Source: Icerya purchasi
Taxonomy: Eukaryota; Arthropoda; Insecta; Hemiptera; Monophlebidae
Direction: 5' to 3'
DNA: 64,000 bases
Assembly: GCA_039619475.1 (NCBI GenBank)
Contig: CM077115.1
Location: forward strand, 400,802,557-400,866,556
Shown here: one piece after another, positions 21,906 to 35,089 of the stretch
Position numbering within the stretch: the stretch's first letter is position 1
Layout of the letters: every line of letters starts with the position of its first letter
Notes under the pieces: generated by a model
What the model was told of the DNA's origin: nothing
The model's database searches: none
Seen by the model: only the letters and a program-made list of their open reading frames with translations
Translations under genes and position numbers: made by a program

Positions 21906-24900
21906 CTGTAAAAAGAAAAAAAAAGAACACAAAAAATATGAGAAATACAAATTACTAAAAAGGCGATTTACTAAAAAGACGATTGCAATACATAAACGCA
22001 ATTACAATATACACCTGTGTAACAAGAAATAAATACGAAATAAAATTATTGTTTTTACACGCGTATTGCGTCGTCACATTTACTTAAGGAAATGCTGAAG
22101 CGAAATCTGTAAAAACGTTTTTGCGTCACGCTTGTAAGGCGTTTTTAATTCATTTTAAGAAAAAAGTAGCTCTTGGTCGAATGAAACTGAGACTGTTCAA
22201 GCACGCATCACAATTTCCGGGTGACTCCTCCATTTTCCTTCTGATGAGAAAAATCCAAAAATTTATCGAGCCCGCACTAATGAGAGTGAAAGTATAAGCG
22301 AGCCGACTACGATGAAAAATAATAATTACCGCCAGGGAAATGAAGATGGGGGGGGGGCGTTCGATTAAAGTTAAAATTTATTATCGTCGAGGAAGCAGCC
22401 GAGTTTAACTTTTTCGCTTGCGAGAACGGACCGCCGCCTAGATGCTTCTGAAATTGTTTCCTCCAATCGAACCTACGCCTAAATTGAAAAGAAAAATTCC
22501 TTCATACGAGTTGATTGTTTTCGATTCCGTTCAATTTCGGCTTTCGCTCCTTCTTCCGCCGAGCGTCTTTTCTTTTTTACCGCCCCGTCCGGCCACACAA
22601 ATACAAAAATTTCCCTTTTGTATTTACGCCACTCTGCTAAACTCTGACGTATAGCGGAGGATATATCATCTGTCCGTAATGAAAATTCAGGCTCGAATTC
22701 TCGTTAAAAGCGAAAACGCCACTGCCAGATGACCGCGCGCTGGCCCGCGGTGAAGAATTTCCAAAATGGTTTTGATAAATTAAACACCGCGCGTCCGAGG
22801 CTTGACCGACTCGGCTCTATTACTAAAACAGCAAAACACGTCCGTTTCACGCGGCAAACGGACGTGGTTGAAACTTTTATAGCCTTCTCGAAATTCGCCG
22901 CTTGTTAAGCACATCGCCGTGCGCTGAATCTGAACGTTTGACGAGCGTGAAAATAAGACACATGTTTCCGAAAAGAGATATCGACAATGAAAGTTTGTGT
23001 AATCGAAGAAGCGTGAAAAATCCCCCCCTCCCCGGTACACCGTTCGTCTAGGAGCTAGAGGGGGGTAAACTTTTAAAAAATCACACAACCACCAGCAGCA
23101 GGCAACGAACTTAATCGAAAATCGGCCAAACTTGCAACAGCTCCGACAACACACAGTTCGTCACTTCCGTCTCCAATTCGCGCGTCTGTGTGTCTAGGTC
23201 TGTTTTCTCCGTACTACCGTAGCGATTTTTAAAAAACAATTAAAATCTCTAAAAACTTAAAAAGACGCGCCTTAATGGATTTCAATGGCCGCGCGTTATT
23301 ATAATTATATTGATTTTTTCTTCTTTCTTTACGAGCAACTCGCAACAATTTAGCGGAATGCTAGTTAAGGTCGCTGGCATTCGAACTAGAAATTTGCATT
23401 CGCTAACGATGAAATGTCATAGCATGTAATAATAGCGTGTAGGGGAGGATCGTCGGAAAAATTAGATAAATTCTCGTTTAAACCGAAAACAGCGTCTCGT
23501 TAATGGGACCGTAGTCGGAGTAATTCGAATTGTTTGTTTACGAAAATATTACGTAACGTGAAACAACAACCTCAATATAGTCGTCGCGTTGCCCTAAAAT
23601 CATCGAGCCGTAAACATATTCGGCTGTTTCAGATCGGCTAATTATTACATATATTAGCGCTACTGTTACCGTCCGTATGTAATAATAATAATAATAATAA
23701 TAATAATTCGTCTTCTGACGACAATGGACGGCAGATGCTTTCTCAAGCAGTGACGCTTTTCCGTGGGAATTCCGCTCTTCTTTGAATGGGAGGTCCATTC
23801 GCAGCAGCGTAGGAAGCAGCGAAGGCTTAAAAGGTCGTCTGTGATGTGGCCTTCGAAGAAGGAAGCACGTTCCATATTAAAAAATCGGGTAAGCCGACCA
23901 TATCTCTCTGATCGACGAACGTCCGAGATATGTAATTTTAATCATCGCTTCCATACAGTAGTTAGAGGTGTTACGACGGAAATTTAAAATATCGAAGCGG
24001 CTAAGGACGAATGAGGTTAGACGCGCATTCGGTTATTTTTGTACGTACGCTGGGCAAGCTAATTGGGGGTGAGCGGCAGTTCTGATCGATTCCGCCCCGA
24101 TGTTATCATTGCGAAAAATTAAAAGTTCGGGAGAAAAAAAAGAAGAATCAAGGTGCAAAGGCGAAAATGTCCTCCCGCTTTAACTAACGGACCGGAAACA
24201 TTTTGACAACATAAGAACTACAGTGTAAAAAAAAAAGAAACGCTGCGAAACATGAAAACAACATAGCATCTCGATAACGCCATGTTTAAATACAGTTCGA
24301 AAAGACACTCGCAGAAAGAGTTTTTATTCCGGTGTCCGGGCGAATTAACTTATTGCGAATTCGGGGATGAACAGAGACGACACATTTTTCTTTAACATAG
24401 CCAGAACTTTAAACTATCCGAAAATCGGAAAGCCGGGGAGGAACAGACACACTTTTATGAAACAACCATTGTGAAATTCAGACGAATAATCTCCAATCGA
24501 AGAAGAATCTACTCTCTACATTTATTAACTTATTATACGAAAGTTATCATCGGTGTATATATTCTGTTCTACATCATTCTGAAGATCACTGAACTTTGTA
24601 GAAGAGCGATTTGGAATACAAATGATTTCATATTAAAAACTATATATGATCATTTGCTGTAGCGCGTCGGTATTTCACTGAAAACCATCCGGAAAATCCG
24701 TCATTATCGTCTGGATTAAATGAAAATCGCACCATTCAGCCGCCAAACAAATAATAACCAGTCAAAGAACCAAAAAAGGTCTCGATGATTAGTAGCTTTA
24801 CTTTTTAAGCGAATTCTTCGGACTAAAAATGTATAAAATAATACACAGAAAAAGAAAAAAAGCATCCCATTAATTTTAAACTATTAAGCGGCATTTGAAA

Positions 24901-26254
24901 AGTCGTATTCGATATTTTTAAAACATTCTAATAGTTTCTTGGTTTCTTGGTCCGCCATTAAGTACTTCGTGTAATTAGATAAATTATGCTCGCCATGTTT
25001 TGTTTTGTTTTCTCTTTGTCTCGTAATTTTTCTTTAAATTTAAAAAAGAAAAAAAGAAAAACAAATTTGCAACTTACCAGCTGATTTTTTGACACGTTCT
25101 CCTGTTTCCGCAACTGCTTCAACTGGTTCGGTTTCAGAGATTGCTTTAACCGGTGGTTCGACGGCTTCTTTGTTTCCAATCGGCTCGGCAAACGCAAAAG
25201 CCAGAAAAGCAACGCACAACTGTTGAAAAATATGATATTAACTAATCAATTCGGTCTTTCTTTTTTTTTTTTTTTTTTTTTTTTTTTGTCGTACGTAAAT
25301 AATTACGATTCGGTGTAACTAGTTTTTCGATATAATCGGGCGGTAAAATGATGCCAGATGAAAGTATCAGCCTGGACGCAAGTTGCTGCTAAAGTCGTTT
25401 CATGTCGACTACCAGCCGTTCAACACGAAACTGAGACCATAAATATTAACACAGTCGGCAACGGTTTACAAAAGTTCTGCCAAACTTTTGCTTTGTCCGC
25501 GGCAGCCTTAGAAGTTCGCATAAAGTTTAAAAATTTCCCGTCTTTCTCGACCACTTGTCCAATAATTATTATTCGCCGGAGAAACTTTCCTCTCGGTTAC
25601 TTTTACTCAGTTCTTTCGATTCACCGCTCGCAAGGGCCGGTTTTCCATTACTGTCGCGCTGCACTCATTTGGTTTTACATATGGGGCGGCGGAGGCAATT
25701 TTCGATTAGGAAGTGTCGCCACCAATTCTGCGACTCTCTGAAGTCGAAATGGAATATGAGCCAAAAGGACGTTGCCGCTACTCTTATTTTCGATACTCAG
25801 AAGGTTTTTTGTTAGCCAATCATATCTCGAAATGGGAATTTATAGTAGCTACCAAAACTCGGAAAAAAAGGTGAGAAAGGTAAAGAAGAAAACTTTTCAT
25901 AAAACCTTCAGTAGTTATCCGGCACGTTGAACATTTCTTAAAAATGTTGGCATTCTGCAATTTTTCGCGCATGATCGGTGTATATAAATAACGGAAAGGT
26001 ATTCTTCCCGTTTTTATTGAGAAAATACACAGGATGGTAGCTAGTGATCAACTATTAGCGAAAATTTGAAGAATTTCTATTGTTAAAAAAGTATTCTACC
26101 ATATTTTTTATACCGATTTACGTTGACAAGTTTCAATTTTATTTCATTTAAGTTAGCTTACTTTCATTTTTAAAATAGCTATTTAGTTAAACCGCAAAAA
26201 CAACATAAAATGGAAGCATTATGTTAAAAATTTCGATTTTCTCATGATAATTCC

Positions 26255-26300
<46 letters not shown>

Positions 26301-26833
26301 TCGTTTGATGGGATAAAACAATATCAGCTTATGTGCCCGTGAATACATACTTATATCTCTACGTTTGCGTATAGATGCACCTTAAGAGAATATACGCTAT
26401 TTCGGCTTGTAAATGCATAACGCTCATACGCTTCATTCGAAGAAGTAATTTATAACTTCAATAAACAGATCAATATGTTAGATTAAAAGTACAACATTTA
26501 ATCACTTTCCATTTATTGCACTGTTTCACATTTATTTTATTTTATTTAACTGAATTATCGGTGTTACTATTATCATTAATATATTATTATTTAATAAAAA
26601 ATTTTCACTACTAAATTTATAGCTCCTTCGCATTACGTAAACTATCTAAAGTGGAAATCTTAACTTTCCACATTTGGTACTTGTTTTTTTTCTTCTTTTT
26701 ATACTTATAAATTTGCATCAATTTTAACTTTTTGAACCGTTGTTTTTTAAAATTTATAATTAAATGTAAAACAATTCTATTTTAAATGTACCGCTCAGAT
26801 TGCTCAATGCAATTGTTGCTATGTTTATATTAC

Positions 26834-26868
<35 letters not shown>

Positions 26869-29800
26869 TACTGCATCGTCGAAAATGTACAGAGGTATAC
26901 CATAGGGTGAAACTTTTTGCTGGATTGTTTTAATTTTAGTAGTTGTAAAGGTAGTTGTTAGCTTTTTTTTTTGCTTTTTTAGTAAATTTAACATTATCGT
27001 GATTTAAAGCGAACGTGAATCAGCACTGCAATAGAAATTCTTTCTATTCGAATGAGTGACATATATGTATATTTTTCGTGATTAAAGGTAGAAACCGTCG
27101 AATAGTGTTGTTGATGGAGATTAAATGATTTTAAAAATTCTCCAAACGAAAACCCGCGGTATAGCATATTTCCTCGTTCAACACTCGACCCTTCCAAGGG
27201 AAACGGAAAACACACGATACGCATGGGGCTTTCGAAGCGGTCCTACCCGTTGTGCCTGTCGATGTAGCATATATTAATCCTAGAAAATACATATATTAGA
27301 GGACACTGATGTTGCCCGATGGAATGAAAGGAAGGAAAATTAATTATGAAACTCGTGAAAAGGACTCTTAATTCGGGAACGCGCGTTTCCTTTTGTATAC
27401 TGAAGCAAGGAGAAATTAAAGGATAACGAACTAAACATCTCTTTTAATTGAGCAAAAATTCGGAAGGCTCCCACACGTTAAATTTTCCTTTAAACACGGC
27501 TTCAGCTAAACAGTTGATTGCCAAGTACGACATTTTCGCCACCTCTGAGCGAGCCTCTCCAGGCAGCGTTCACTTTTAAATTAAACGGAAAATGGCATCG
27601 GCCACTAGCGCCTACCTTTTTTCCCATTCTCTCTATGTCAACAGCCTGTTCGACTGAGTGGAAAATAAATTATCAGCCCTTCTCCGAACTTAACCTCTTC
27701 TTCGCTAAGCAGTTAATTTAGCGACGCGCCGATCTCCTTTCCCTCGCGCCCTCTCTGAAGTTGCGATTTTCCCGATTGAACATTTTTTTCCCGACCGATG
27801 ATTTTCGAATTTTTTTGTTTTTAACCGAATGAAAACGAAATTTTAAGTAAAATTCGTCTAAAAGAATGTGCCATTTTAGGGAGAAAATTTTATAAAGAGT
27901 TTTATTTTTTCGAAGGAAAGATATCGAAAATTTTGAGGACTGCAGCTTTTGTTTAAATGTAAAATTTTTCTAAAGAGACTATGCGTCAAGTACTTTTTTT
28001 TTTCTTTTTTTTTTTTTTTTTTGGTGCCACATTTAACATTTAGTGGCGAACGAAATTTCGGAGAATAATAAAGCTACATTTTAAGCTTAATCCAATTCAA
28101 CGGACATTATTTTCAAACAATTTCTCTGGAAATTTTAATGGGGGGGGGGGCAATTTGATAGTCGAAAAAAAACTACGTATTTTAATATTTCCGTACGATT
28201 TTCTATTGTTTTAATAATTCCGTACATTCCGCGTTATTGGAAAAATTCGTTTAAATAATTTCACCGAATTGTTTTCTAAAATTAACTTTTTCCGCGTCCG
28301 GAAACGCTCCTTCTGTTGTTGTTATTTGCGGATCGTCTGTCCGCATTCGGTTTTTACTGCATCTGTGGGAAAGTACACCTATATTTAGGTACGACAAAAT
28401 TTTGAAAAAAAACATTAAAAAGACGTCACGCCAGCGACCGTAGAAGAACAGTAAAGTTTAGACTTTGACCACGAACTCAATTTATCCGAAGCAGCTCTCT
28501 GTAAAAATATTGGCGATAGAGGGGAGCACTTCTGTACATACTCGACTGTCTACTGTCAAAATCGCGAGGTTTAGCCTCGGCTTGTTTTGTTTTGTTTTCA
28601 TTTGAAATTTCCCCTATCGGCTAAAAGGAACGGTCGAAAGTGGAAGTAAATTTCGAAAAAATAGAACAACATACCCCATATATTTCGTAGAAAGAAGATA
28701 GTTTTCATTTTTTTTAAATTTTATATACGTATATGTGTTTTGTTTTTGTTGAATTATTGGACACACGCCGTTAACCTGTTATCGCTTTGCTGTTTTAGAA
28801 TTTCATAAATCGATTAATTTCTTCTATTATATTAGCGTGTAAACGTACGGGAGGAGAGGGAATGTTTAATTTTTAACGTTTATTTTTCCCCCTTTTTTCC
28901 CTTTTTTCTTTTTTTTTTTTTTTTTTTTAAATATATTCGACACTTTCCGAAAATAAGCGTTATTTATTTAAATTCGGCTTCAACTTTTAAACGGGTAAAC
29001 ATGTTAATCTGTTTCTCAGACCGCGTCGTCTTAGAAACTTACAGAGGACGACAAAAGTTATCGATTACACTGCGCTACCATTATTGTCACTAGAACGGTC
29101 GCATTTCTATCCAACGAGTGGACGACATGATAATACCGCTACAGCGGACCCTGTAATAATAACCATATTGCAGTAATGTTTCGTGGTTAGGAAACAAAAT
29201 GGGAAAGTAAACAAAGGAATATTTTTCTTTTCTTTTTTCGGCACCGGGTCGGACCATTTATTATAGTCAGAGTTACCTTCAAAACAAATAAAAGAATATT
29301 AATAATATTCTCGTATAGGCGCGGGCAGTAATATTTACTTTATTCCGATTTCCTTAACACAATTGACGGTCCTCTACATCTCTATTTTACTTGGAACTTG
29401 TGCGACAATGCTATGGAAGCAATGCCCACGACTTGCGGCACTCAGCTGAACCGAATAACTTAGTTCCGTTTAGTGCGGGAAGATTATCCTAATGCGTGCT
29501 AAATGGAGTTTCAGGAGGTCTCTAGATTGGTGTAACAATGCCTGTATACCGGTCAAAAATGTAATTCTCAATCACCAGACATACAATTACAAAATATATC
29601 TTGAAAGATTAATATGTCTTCTTTAATGTAACGAGCATAATAATTATGTGATATATTAATGCGCAATTTCTGATTGAAAAGTAAATGTCGGTTTATCAGG
29701 GGGGAAAAAATGTATATATAAATATGCGTAAAATTATTAATAACTGATGTGTTTCAGAAGTACAATCAATTTTTAAATTGCAATGTGTTCGGCTGTATGC

Positions 29801-32631
29801 TCCCGAAATATGTCGATGATTAAATGTTCTGCATATATTTTCGAAAAAATTAATTTTATTGTATAAATTAATATCGTTAAAAAGTAACGACGAAGGGCAC
29901 CTATCTAACATCGAAAAAGGCCATGTAGTTAAGTTTTTTTTTCTTTTTTTCTTTTTTGGAGAATTTCAAGAAAGAAAAAAATAGCCAAATTTAAATGAGA
30001 ATATAACGAAGCGGGAAAATATATCAGTATATTAAAACACTTCAATGCAGACAAATTCCAATTAGGAAAATAAAACGTGTTATATTTATTTTTCTAGTCA
30101 AAAGTCTGTTTTTAGATCATTTTATCCGGGACGATGGCTGAATATCTGCGAAAGCAGCTCATTTTGTATAAATTAAATCTTTCGAACTTGCACCTCGCGA
30201 TTCACATGGCTTTTGTATTTTTTCTGCTTCTTACACGTCCTTTGCAATCATTTTTTTTATCGTAAAAAAATTCTCTCGCCTATCCGACGCGGTAGTTTCA
30301 TTCATTCAAATCATCGTCCAGTTCTAAGATTCGAATGTCTGAACAAAAACTGACCGGACCCACGCTTTATCTAACGGCAAGAAACAAACTTAATGATTCT
30401 ATCACGCTTGTGAACACCGGCTTCAAAACGAAATTTGAAGTGGTTTTCAGGTTTCTTTTAGTCTTTGCAGTCGGTGTTCTTTTTCTCTGAAATATTTTCA
30501 ATTTCTTAGATTGTGGTTTATGATTTTTCGTCCGGCGGAAATAGAGACGCCATTTCGTTTCGGTGTTATTAAAATTTTCGGCCATTCTCATATTCACCGG
30601 ATATTACAGGACAAAAATAATAACGAAAATCCAGCGGAGTCACAAATTGAGAGTGATAAATGAAAACTGCAAAATTTTCAATATTCAAAAAAAAGAACCC
30701 CTGTTCTAAGAAATATGAAGATTCGCTCTCGTCTCGTTTGGAAAGTGTAATTGCGTTTGTTCTAATTATCTCAAAATAACTCGGGGCAGCCGATTAAGCA
30801 GTTTGGAAAAAATAAAGCGACCACTGTTCGATAATTCTAACGATCGACGCGAATCGAAAAAGGCGGAAAATTCGCAGAAAACACAACTTTAGGATATCCT
30901 TTCTAGAAATAAATAACAGACATATAAGTAGAACTAGTTACGTGTTGAAAATGTTTTCGGTAGTATGCCTTTATCGGTTGAAAACGAGAAATATTAATAA
31001 AGGTCGTCGGACCATATTAAATCGCCCGTTTTTATCTGAAAAGGAAGAAAAGGCTAGTAAAGAAGCTTAGCAGTGTGTATTAATTTCAATCTGAAGGAAA
31101 TGCCTCAAGATTTCAAACACTGTATAACTTCCTTTACGAATATTTCTTTTCATCAGCTCTGAAAATAGACGATTTAACGTATATATCTCTTTTCTAGCCG
31201 AGAATGGCGCATTATTTTATTCGATATTTATTTTAAATGTTTCCGGGTTTACTATTTGATGATTTTATTCGTGGTTTTATTATAATTGATTGATAGAGGT
31301 GCAGTATTAATTGTTTATTTAGGTAAAGCGTAAATAGTATTCCCCCCGGATTTCATCGCGGAAATTAATACTCACCGTGTTCCACGTTAAAAAGTAGACA
31401 AATAAACTTTAACATATTCTCGGAGATTGATTTTATTTTTCGCTAATTATTATTACAACCGTAATATCTAAGAAAAGAGCGCAAAAATTTATTTATAAGA
31501 ACCATCCAAGTGTTAATAAATATAAATAAGCCATATCGATTTTCGTCTGAGCAAAAAGTTATGGTTGTTCTTGTTTTTGTTATAGTTTTTTTTTTAGTTT
31601 TTTTTTTGTTGTTTTTGGGAGGGGGGTGTAGAAAGCGAAGGAAAGAAAAAGAAAGAAAACAGTAAAAATTATTTAAAAAAATCCACACTTCGTTAACGGC
31701 CAAGTAAATTAAGAAACGAAAAATCGTTGAGATAGTAACAATGGAGCCTGAAGCCTTAGCCAACTACTGTATAGTCTAAGCGGGGCAGCGGTGTTTCGTT
31801 TACGTAGAATTCGGTTCGAATCACATTATTGAAAATATTAATAATCATCATCATTTGGCTTCTTAGCGTACGCATAATTCAGAAGCCGAAACAAAAATTT
31901 AAAAAAATGCCTTAGGCCATTATTACACATTTAGAAAATGCGAATTGCGCAGTTTAAGTCTGAACTAACTCGTTGGAAATAGTACAGTGTTGGTTGATTA
32001 TAGAAATTTTTTTTTGAGAAATATTGAGCATAAAACTTTTTTAGTGAGTGAAAAAGTTGCTAAAGAAAAAAAAAAAAACCGGGAAAAGTATTACGGCTAT
32101 TTTTAAATTGGAACTATTAAGAGTGAAATGTTAGGGTTGAATAAAAATTTTACACATAATTTTTATTTATTATGAAAATTCAATTTAAATATGATTTTCT
32201 GCGAAATATGGGCAATATATACATATATATAAATATATATATATATATTATATGTATGTATGTATGAGAAAAAAGGTTCAGTCTTAATTTCTTTGTAAAA
32301 TTTAACCAAACGTTAAAAGTTTAAAGCGATAAATTAAAATATTAATGTGTGTTAATTAAAGAAATTATAATTGATCGGAATATCGGCCAACAAGAATAGC
32401 TAGAAATTCCAATCTGCGATCGTTTTCATTTTACAAGCGAAACCTGCTTATTTATCGGTGGGATTATTATACAGTGGCTACGTGTATATTTTTTGAAAGC
32501 GAAAATACAATGGGAAGACCAACATTTTTTCATAAATTATCCTTTAATTAATTCCATAAAACCAATAGATTGTAAAATATTTAAATTGTATATATGTTAA
32601 TAAATTTATGTATTTGCATGTACGTATTTAT

Positions 32632-32674
<43 letters not shown>

Positions 32675-34621
32675 GTGATGTATGTTTGAAGACCTTATTT
32701 TATACATATTTTGTTTTGCTTCACTTCGTCTTATTCCTACTTTACATTTGCAGGTTGGATTTAATTTGTTTATTATTTATTAAAATTCTTTTTTTTTTTT
32801 TATGTACGTTTTTATTCATTTTAGTTTACTTTCGTTATTCGCACTGTATAGCACATTTGTGGAGTTTGGAACAATATTAATAATACAGATTTGATATTTG
32901 ATTAATTATTATTAACGTTATTATTGTTTATCTGTAACTCGAAAATTTTCAATACATAAAATTTATAAAATATAATTATTAATTATTATTAGTAAACCGC
33001 AACATAACGTAACCGATGTCTCAATAAATAATGGCAATAGGGCTATAAAGTAGCAAGGTGGTAGTACCTAGAAAGGCAAAAAACGGGAAATTTCTTAGAG
33101 ATATATGGAGAGCACGCTTAAAAGACTATAACGAAAGAAATGATAAAATAAGAGAGACAACATAAAGATGGTGAAGTGACAGATACGAGAAGAGAATAGT
33201 GAAAATAGTGTACCAATTTCGAAACAAATGAACTGTTCACGATAATCTACGGGTTCGCTATATGTATTAGAGAATGTAAACATAAAGAGTTTTACGGAGT
33301 CTAACTATAAAACATCATTGTAGAGAATTTAAAAAAAAAAAAATGTTTACTACCGCTACCTATTGTGCGATAACGAATATTTGAATTTACTTATAGATAA
33401 TGTGCCTTTTTTCTTTCAGACGGGTAAATACTTCTTTTTACGGGGGCTACAATCTAAAGTGGTTTTTAAACAATCAGCTTTTACTTCCAAGAAGTGAAAT
33501 ACAAAGCTTGTACAGGGTTTGAGGCGGAAAAAAAAAATGAAATGAAATGAAATTTACATGTACTTTTAAAGAAAAAATCGAAAATTCCCGAAAACCCAAG
33601 ATATTCGAATATAAAGGTGGGTGATACTGATGTAATACCACCGTTCCGAGACTTTCACAGAGCTGAATAAACAGTCTACATCGATATGATTGAAAGCGGT
33701 TCTTTTATGAAGCATAACTGAATTTTACAATAATTCGCGGAAACATTGCCATTTAGAAATAATATACATCATGTATATATAGAACTTGTCGAACGCCGAT
33801 TTTGAAATATCTCGGAATGCACATATTTTTTATAATAAAACAATGATCGAATGGAACTGAAAAAAACTCTGCTGACCATATTCGTACTGAAGGATAATAA
33901 GCGAATATAGAAATCCCGAATATAAATAAAACGACGATAATTAACAACAATCATGGAGAAATCGCTTCTTCAGAAACAGCGCACGATATTTTATTCTTGA
34001 GTAAATTAAAATCCCCCCCCCCCTTTCCGAATAAACAATTAAGAAGCTTTTCAAAAAGAATTTACTCGCAAATCAAAGTGAAATTACAAAAAAACTCAAT
34101 GTGTAACAATTAGCGGAATAAACAATCGTCCGGGGACATGGTGAAAATTTGATGGAAAAAAAATTAGAAAATAAAATTATTTTTATTTTATTTTTTACTA
34201 CAGACGGTTCCGAGACTGCTGTTTAATCAAAATATTTCTACGTGGTGGATTAAATAAATCTTTCGCAATTTACTAAAGCGATTTTTAGACTTCTAAAATA
34301 TTATGCATATATATATAAATATATATATATATATATGTTCTTAGTCGAATTTTGATTGTTTGAATTATTTACGAAAAATAAACGGTGAATTAAAATATCG
34401 GCACTGCCAGGCAAAAGACAAAAGAAATAAATGAAACAAAAGAAAAAAAAAAAAAAGACAAAAGAAAACTACAAAGAAGTAGCAATGTGCATAACCATCA
34501 TTAATAGTATTTAAATCATCATAATTAGTATCGTTTATTTTTTTTAGTACTATTATGTTTTTGACCGTTTTTATTTCGCATAAACGAGCGCATGAAATAT
34601 TAATGTAAATACTTGCTGGTT

Positions 34622-34656
<35 letters not shown>

Positions 34657-34962
34657 GATTATTGTTATTACCATTATTTTCGTCACAACTAACATAGTTT
34701 GTAACACGTTACCGAAAGAAAATTTGACACTGATTTATTAATAACCATCGGAGGAAGAGCTCCCTATTATATTATCAGCAACGGGATTTTTTTTTTTCTT
34801 TACCTTTTCATCCTGCTCTCGTTATATGCATCCAAAATGTCACAAAAATATAAAGCGCAATTGATGAAGATTAATTTCGAGAGAGCGCGGGGAAATTAAT
34901 TTTTATCGGCAGGGTCGGTAAAAAAATTGCAGAAAACTTACCAAAAATTTCAGAGATTCCAT
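21691..34962 (-). CDS. secreted Tyr-rich cuticular/eggshell-type protein, 3 exons, 125 aa
   Basis: Coding exons are 34962-34942, 25219-25078 and 21905-21691. Intron 1 (GTAAGT...CAG) is phase 0 and intron 2 (GTAAGT...CAG) is phase 1; lengths 21+142+215 = 378 nt, 125 codons plus TAA. Residues 1-18 (MESLKFLLCVAFLAFAFA) are a textbook signal peptide that only appears when exons 1 and 2 are joined, cut before EPIG. Residues 19-54 are an acidic Glu/Pro/Val/Ala linker ending at Lys-Lys (51-52). Residues 56-125 have 29 Tyr out of 70, with repeats of the type YPYSA, no Cys and no chitin-binding R&R motif. Tyr/Gly/Pro-rich secreted proteins are known from insect cuticle and chorion, where tyrosines can be cross-linked. 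A short first exon splitting the signal peptide is the usual architecture of insect cuticular genes. Function and tissue are inferred; the gene model is well supported. Confidence 0.88.
21906..25077 (-). other. intron 2 of the Tyr-rich gene
   Basis: 3172 bp. Contains a (TAA)8 tract at about 23683-23706 and several A- and T-runs. Parts (22200-24100) are richer in CG than the rest of the window, but open frames there (for example 23154-22780 minus) have no recognisable family. Regulatory content is possible but not demonstrable. Confidence 0.75.
25078..25219 (-). CDS. exon 2 of the Tyr-rich gene: signal end and linker
   Basis: Acceptor TTTTTCAACAG ends at 25220; donor is G/GTAAGT at 25077. It encodes LCVAFLAFAFA, the hydrophobic end of the signal peptide, then the acidic linker. 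A longer alternative frame in the same DNA gives a Lys/Arg/Leu-rich peptide without family resemblance and is a shadow. Confidence 0.9.
25220..34941 (-). other. intron 1 of the Tyr-rich gene
   Basis: 9722 bp without a recognisable exon or transposon coding sequence, in contrast with the transposon-rich flanks. It holds long poly(T) at 25259-25287, (TTA)n at about 26256-26300 and 26832-26863, homopolymer C/G runs at 28140-28150 and 34013-34022, (TA)n at 32635-32668 and (ATT)n at 34624-34656. A large first intron in a small cuticular gene often carries stage-specific enhancers; here that is inference. Confidence 0.75.
34942..34962 (-). CDS. exon 1 of the Tyr-rich gene: start codon and 7 codons
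   Basis: ATG preceded by CAAA (good insect start context) encodes MESLKFL and ends in a perfect donor, GTAAGTTTT, in phase 0. Joining it to exon 2 creates a complete signal peptide. It was chosen over another ATG-donor pair near 26876 because that one puts exon 2 in the wrong frame. Confidence 0.82.
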
Positions 34963-35076
34963 TTTGAGCGGTTATCAGTGAACACTTGCAAATTCGCCGA
35001 AAAGCTTCGTAATGCTAGGAACAACCTAAACAACTGGAAACTGCAAAATGATACAGGTAACGTTGAAGTGGCAGCT

Positions 35077-35084
35077 TTTAAATA
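35077..35084 (-). promoter_or_regulatory. TATA-like box of the Tyr-rich gene
   Basis: Minus strand TATTTAAA, followed 33-35 bases downstream by TATCATTT (35053-35046), an initiator-like context. This would give a 5' UTR of about 87 nt before the ATG at 34962. Confidence 0.5.
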
Positions 35085-35089
35085 GATTC

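Noticed and set aside
22780..23154. 124-codon minus-strand frame in intron 2
   Set aside because: Cys/Arg/Ser-rich translation without a recognisable domain, inside an intron transcribed from the same strand. Probably chance in CG-richer DNA.
24958..25212. 84-codon minus-strand frame overlapping exon 2
   Set aside because: A shadow frame; the splice sites and signal peptide belong to another frame of the same DNA.
25358..25741. 127-codon plus-strand frame in intron 1
   Set aside because: No motif, no splice context and no similarity to anything recognised; it overlaps a second frame of equal quality.
26872..26902. Alternative first exon for the Tyr-rich gene (ATG followed by a strong GTAAGT donor)
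   Set aside because: It ends in phase 2 and would read exon 2 out of frame, destroying the signal peptide. The exon at 34962-34942 is in phase.
31443..31763. 106-codon minus-strand frame
   Set aside because: The middle is a low-complexity Lys/Thr stretch coded by an A/T-rich tract; no family resemblance.
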